NCBI GenBank assembly: GCA_963626805.1
Contig: CAVFXS010000063.1
Location: 19,545 to 83,544 of the forward strand
Direction: 5' to 3'
DNA length: 64,000 nt
Source: CAG-632 sp963626805
GTDB lineage: Bacteria > Bacillota > Clostridia > Lachnospirales > Lachnospiraceae
A model generated the notes under the pieces. That model saw only the letters and a program-made list of their open reading frames with translations, made no database searches and was not told where the DNA came from. Shown in pieces: positions 62,084 through 64,000 of the stretch; within the stretch, counting starts at the first letter, position 1; each line of letters starts with the position of its first letter. The position numbers were made by a program, and so were the translations under genes.

Positions 62084-62906
62084 CAATATATACCCCGATA
62101 TATATTTCTTTATATGATTCCGGATTGAAATAAGTGTAAATTACGTTTTCCAGATTCGGTGCAAGGCTTGTAACGAATACTTTGGTTTCTTCTTGGAATT
62201 TCATTCTAAGATCAAGAAGAACATGATTCATAAGACCAATTGGCACAGCCAGATTCTGTGCTTCATTAAAGAACCATGGAATGGATAGTCCCTCTTCTTC
62301 ATCCCTTACCAGCAATAGACTGTCGATCCGGTTGTTATCCACATGAACCAGGCTTTCCTCCCGATAATCTTCCGGCTTTAATGGAAGCTCTATTCCTATA
62401 TTACTTACCATATTCAATGACAAATATTTGTTAAGCTGTTCCAATTCGTTGTTGGAAACCTGGTTAAGATATATGCAATCAATCTGGTTGTCCTTTATCT
62501 TCCCCAGAGGTTTTATTCTTGAAAGTCTTGTCACAAAGCTTTTATGTCCTGGCATGTAACCTGCTATAAAGCCACAATCTAACAGTAACTCATATATAGA
62601 GAGATTCTCATTATAAAAGGTAAGAAGAATAGCATCTATTTCGCCAGAAGCTTCACAGCTATCCGTTAACAATTCCAGCATTGCTCTTCCATACCCTTTT
62701 CGTCTTGAATTCTCATCAACAAATATCCAGTCCAAGAGCATAGTAGAGTTCTCAGGGTGTGCCATAAGAATGCCTGCCGTTCTGAGTGGATTTTCTTCTA
62801 TATATCCTATGAGCAATTCATTCTCAGGCAATTCGTCCAATATTACATCTGGATATAATCCATTAAATTTTATAAGCTCATCTACCGTTAAGACACTAAT
62901 GGCCAT
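62076..62906 (-). CDS. GNAT-family N-acetyltransferase
   Basis: A 276-residue protein. The N-terminal GNAT domain has the acetyl-CoA loop ENSRRKGYGRAML (near residue 88) with the preceding strand LLDWIFVDE, then ILLTFYNENLSIYELLLDCGF. The C-terminal 120 residues look like a second, more divergent half with no clear loop. ATG 62906 has AGGAGGTG 6 nt upstream; the ATG at 62915 is too close to that box. It follows the alpha/beta hydrolase gene by 29 bp on the same strand. Substrate unknown. Confidence 0.8.
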   Translation of the reverse strand: MAISVLTVDELIKFNGLYPDVILDELPENELLIGYIEENPLRTAGILMAHPENSTMLLDWIFVDENSRRKGYGRAMLELLTDSCEASGEIDAILLTFYNENLSIYELLLDCGFIAGYMPGHKSFVTRLSRIKPLGKIKDNQIDCIYLNQVSNNELEQLNKYLSLNMVSNIGIELPLKPEDYREESLVHVDNNRIDSLLLVRDEEEGLSIPWFFNEAQNLAVPIGLMNHVLLDLRMKFQEETKVFVTSLAPNLENVIYTYFNPESYKEIYIGVYIVK

Positions 62907-62935
62907 ATATCGCACCTCCTATATCGTCAATGTTC

Positions 62936-64000
62936 TCATAATTGCAATTCGTTCATACTCTTCTTAGGACTTATAAGATTATCTTTCACTCTTTCGCTCT
63001 GAATAAGATTTTGTAGTCCATTATCCTCTGTCACTATATTAGCGGATTTATGTCCTAAATTCGTTGTATATGTTGTCGCTGTAGTATAAGGATTATTAGC
63101 CATTATACCAGAATTAATAATATTTAGATGATCGTTACGAACACTTCCGCTGACTAAATGTACCGGAAGCTTTGGATCGTACTTATGTAATCTTTTCATA
63201 TGAGAAATAGTATTATAACTACCGGCTAACAGCCAGCTTAAAAAACCGGCTCCTGCAGCTTTTATTGTACTCGCACCTTTACTTTTGTAATAATCTGAAC
63301 TGGTTTTATAATTTGATCCCATCGCACTGTGTAAAACCAAACCTCCAAGTCTGTCCTTCTCCTTTGCCAGTTTACCATCTTTTCTTTTAACAGCATTTCT
63401 CTCTGCCATATTAGCCGCTACCTTGCTTGCTACAGCACCTCCTAAAGAATAACCGTGCAGAATAATGTCACTGTTACTATAGCCAAGGTTTTTCTGAACA
63501 TATGCTAACATGGCTTCTCCATCCTGATACATACTGCGTTCTCCCAGTTGAAAATCAATTTCATTCCCATCTTGATCCTCAGTTTTACTCTTGCCAAAGC
63601 CTCTATAATCCATAACTACTACCCTGCAGCCAGCATCTCTGTATGCACCTGCAATATTATTAATATAAACTCCGGCAGGTGAACCGCTGCCGCTATAGAC
63701 AAGTACTACTTTACCATTACTCTTATTTGTAGGTTCAAACATATATCCATGCAAATGACCTTTTCTGCCATTCTCCAAGTCATAAGTGTAATCAATTTTA
63801 GTTGCATCTTTCGGAGTATCAACATCTGCGGTTCTAAAATATTTAGTACCAAGAAGCAGGTCGAAAATCTTGTTGGCAAGCCATCCGGTGGACCCTTTTC
63901 TTCCTTCCGAGTATGAAGCCTTGTCGATGCTTTTATATTCTGAATTAACATTCTTTTCCCTTGCATCTCTTATCTTATCGAGCTCCTTTTGTGCCGCTCT
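62936..64000 (-). CDS. Alpha/beta hydrolase, N-terminus outside the window
   Basis: The minus-strand frame is open from 62936 to the window edge, giving at least 354 residues. The catalytic fold is clear: VVLVYSGSGSPAGVY with the oxyanion region, VVVMDYRGFGKSK, the nucleophile elbow HGYSLGGA, PVHLVSGSVRNDH and a late His in NLGHKSANIV. The N-terminal visible part is basic and helical (RAAQKELDKIRDARE). A TTG at 63778 gives a 280-residue frame, but the conserved-looking sequence continues upstream. Similar hydrolases occur as secreted effector or esterase-type proteins; the substrate is unknown. Confidence 0.85.
   Translation of the reverse strand, partial: RAAQKELDKIRDAREKNVNSEYKSIDKASYSEGRKGSTGWLANKIFDLLLGTKYFRTADVDTPKDATKIDYTYDLENGRKGHLHGYMFEPTNKSNGKVVLVYSGSGSPAGVYINNIAGAYRDAGCRVVVMDYRGFGKSKTEDQDGNEIDFQLGERSMYQDGEAMLAYVQKNLGYSNSDIILHGYSLGGAVASKVAANMAERNAVKRKDGKLAKEKDRLGGLVLHSAMGSNYKTSSDYYKSKGASTIKAAGAGFLSWLLAGSYNTISHMKRLHKYDPKLPVHLVSGSVRNDHLNIINSGIMANNPYTTATTYTTNLGHKSANIVTEDNGLQNLIQSERVKDNLISPKKSMNELQL

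Noticed and set aside
63706..63966. 86-codon minus-strand frame near the window end
   Set aside because: The alpha/beta hydrolase frame is open through the same region with conserved-looking sequence.

Overview
The window looks like a chromosomal segment from a spore-forming, anaerobic gut Firmicute of the family Lachnospiraceae. The grounds are moderate GC content with AGGAGG-type ribosome binding sites, a Gram-positive Tad pilus locus without a secretin, a SipL-type spore protein (DUF3794 repeats plus LysM), YlmH, a rubredoxin/rubrerythrin oxygen-defence fusion, an indolepyruvate:ferredoxin oxidoreductase and a class II galT. A sigma-28-type promoter suggests the organism is flagellated. 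Genus and species cannot be fixed from the sequence alone.

Layout. 1-9.2 kb: end of coaBC, a ROK sugar kinase, mannose-6-phosphate isomerase, a lone eukaryotic-type hisA, a GH9 cellulase lipoprotein, a YfhO-type membrane protein and galU. 9.4-11.3 kb: a hybrid histidine kinase facing a small DUF2508 gene across a bidirectional terminator. 11.7-21.5 kb: a ten-gene Tad/Flp pilus operon (prepilin peptidase, TadZ, CpaF, TadB, TadC, Flp, three TadE/DUF5702-like proteins, an FHA protein) with its own promoter. 21.6-26.4 kb: a flavodoxin-SCP2 protein, dnaX-ybaB-recR and phosphofructokinase. 26.4-34.0 kb: conserved Lachnospiraceae proteins of unknown role, ylmH, sipL and an M18 aminopeptidase. 34.0-37.2 kb: an HTH protein divergent from a membrane Ser/Thr kinase, then two envelope proteins.

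37.25-38.04 kb carries the most striking item: a complete type III toxin-antitoxin module. It has a promoter, three tandem 36-nt repeats each able to fold as an H-type pseudoknot with compensatory changes between copies, a terminator, and a ToxN/AbiQ-family endoribonuclease gene. 38.1-42.8 kb (minus strand): phenylacetate-CoA ligase, iorB, iorA and an AraC-type regulator. 43.0-49.9 kb: a Leloir operon lacZ-galK-galE-galT. The araC-lacZ divergent promoter and the iorA promoter share a TTGTCCAT/TTTATGGATT element.

50-59.6 kb: a protein of unknown function behind a sigma-28-like promoter, a two-component system, a pseudouridine synthase, a YtvI-like protein, and an ABC transporter with an associated lipoprotein. 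59.6-64 kb: a region of gene decay (a chimeric PPOX/HxlR remnant and a GNAT remnant) around a PerR-like regulator and a four-domain flavin reductase-rubredoxin-rubrerythrin-rubredoxin protein, then a GNAT acetyltransferase and an alpha/beta hydrolase cut by the window edge.
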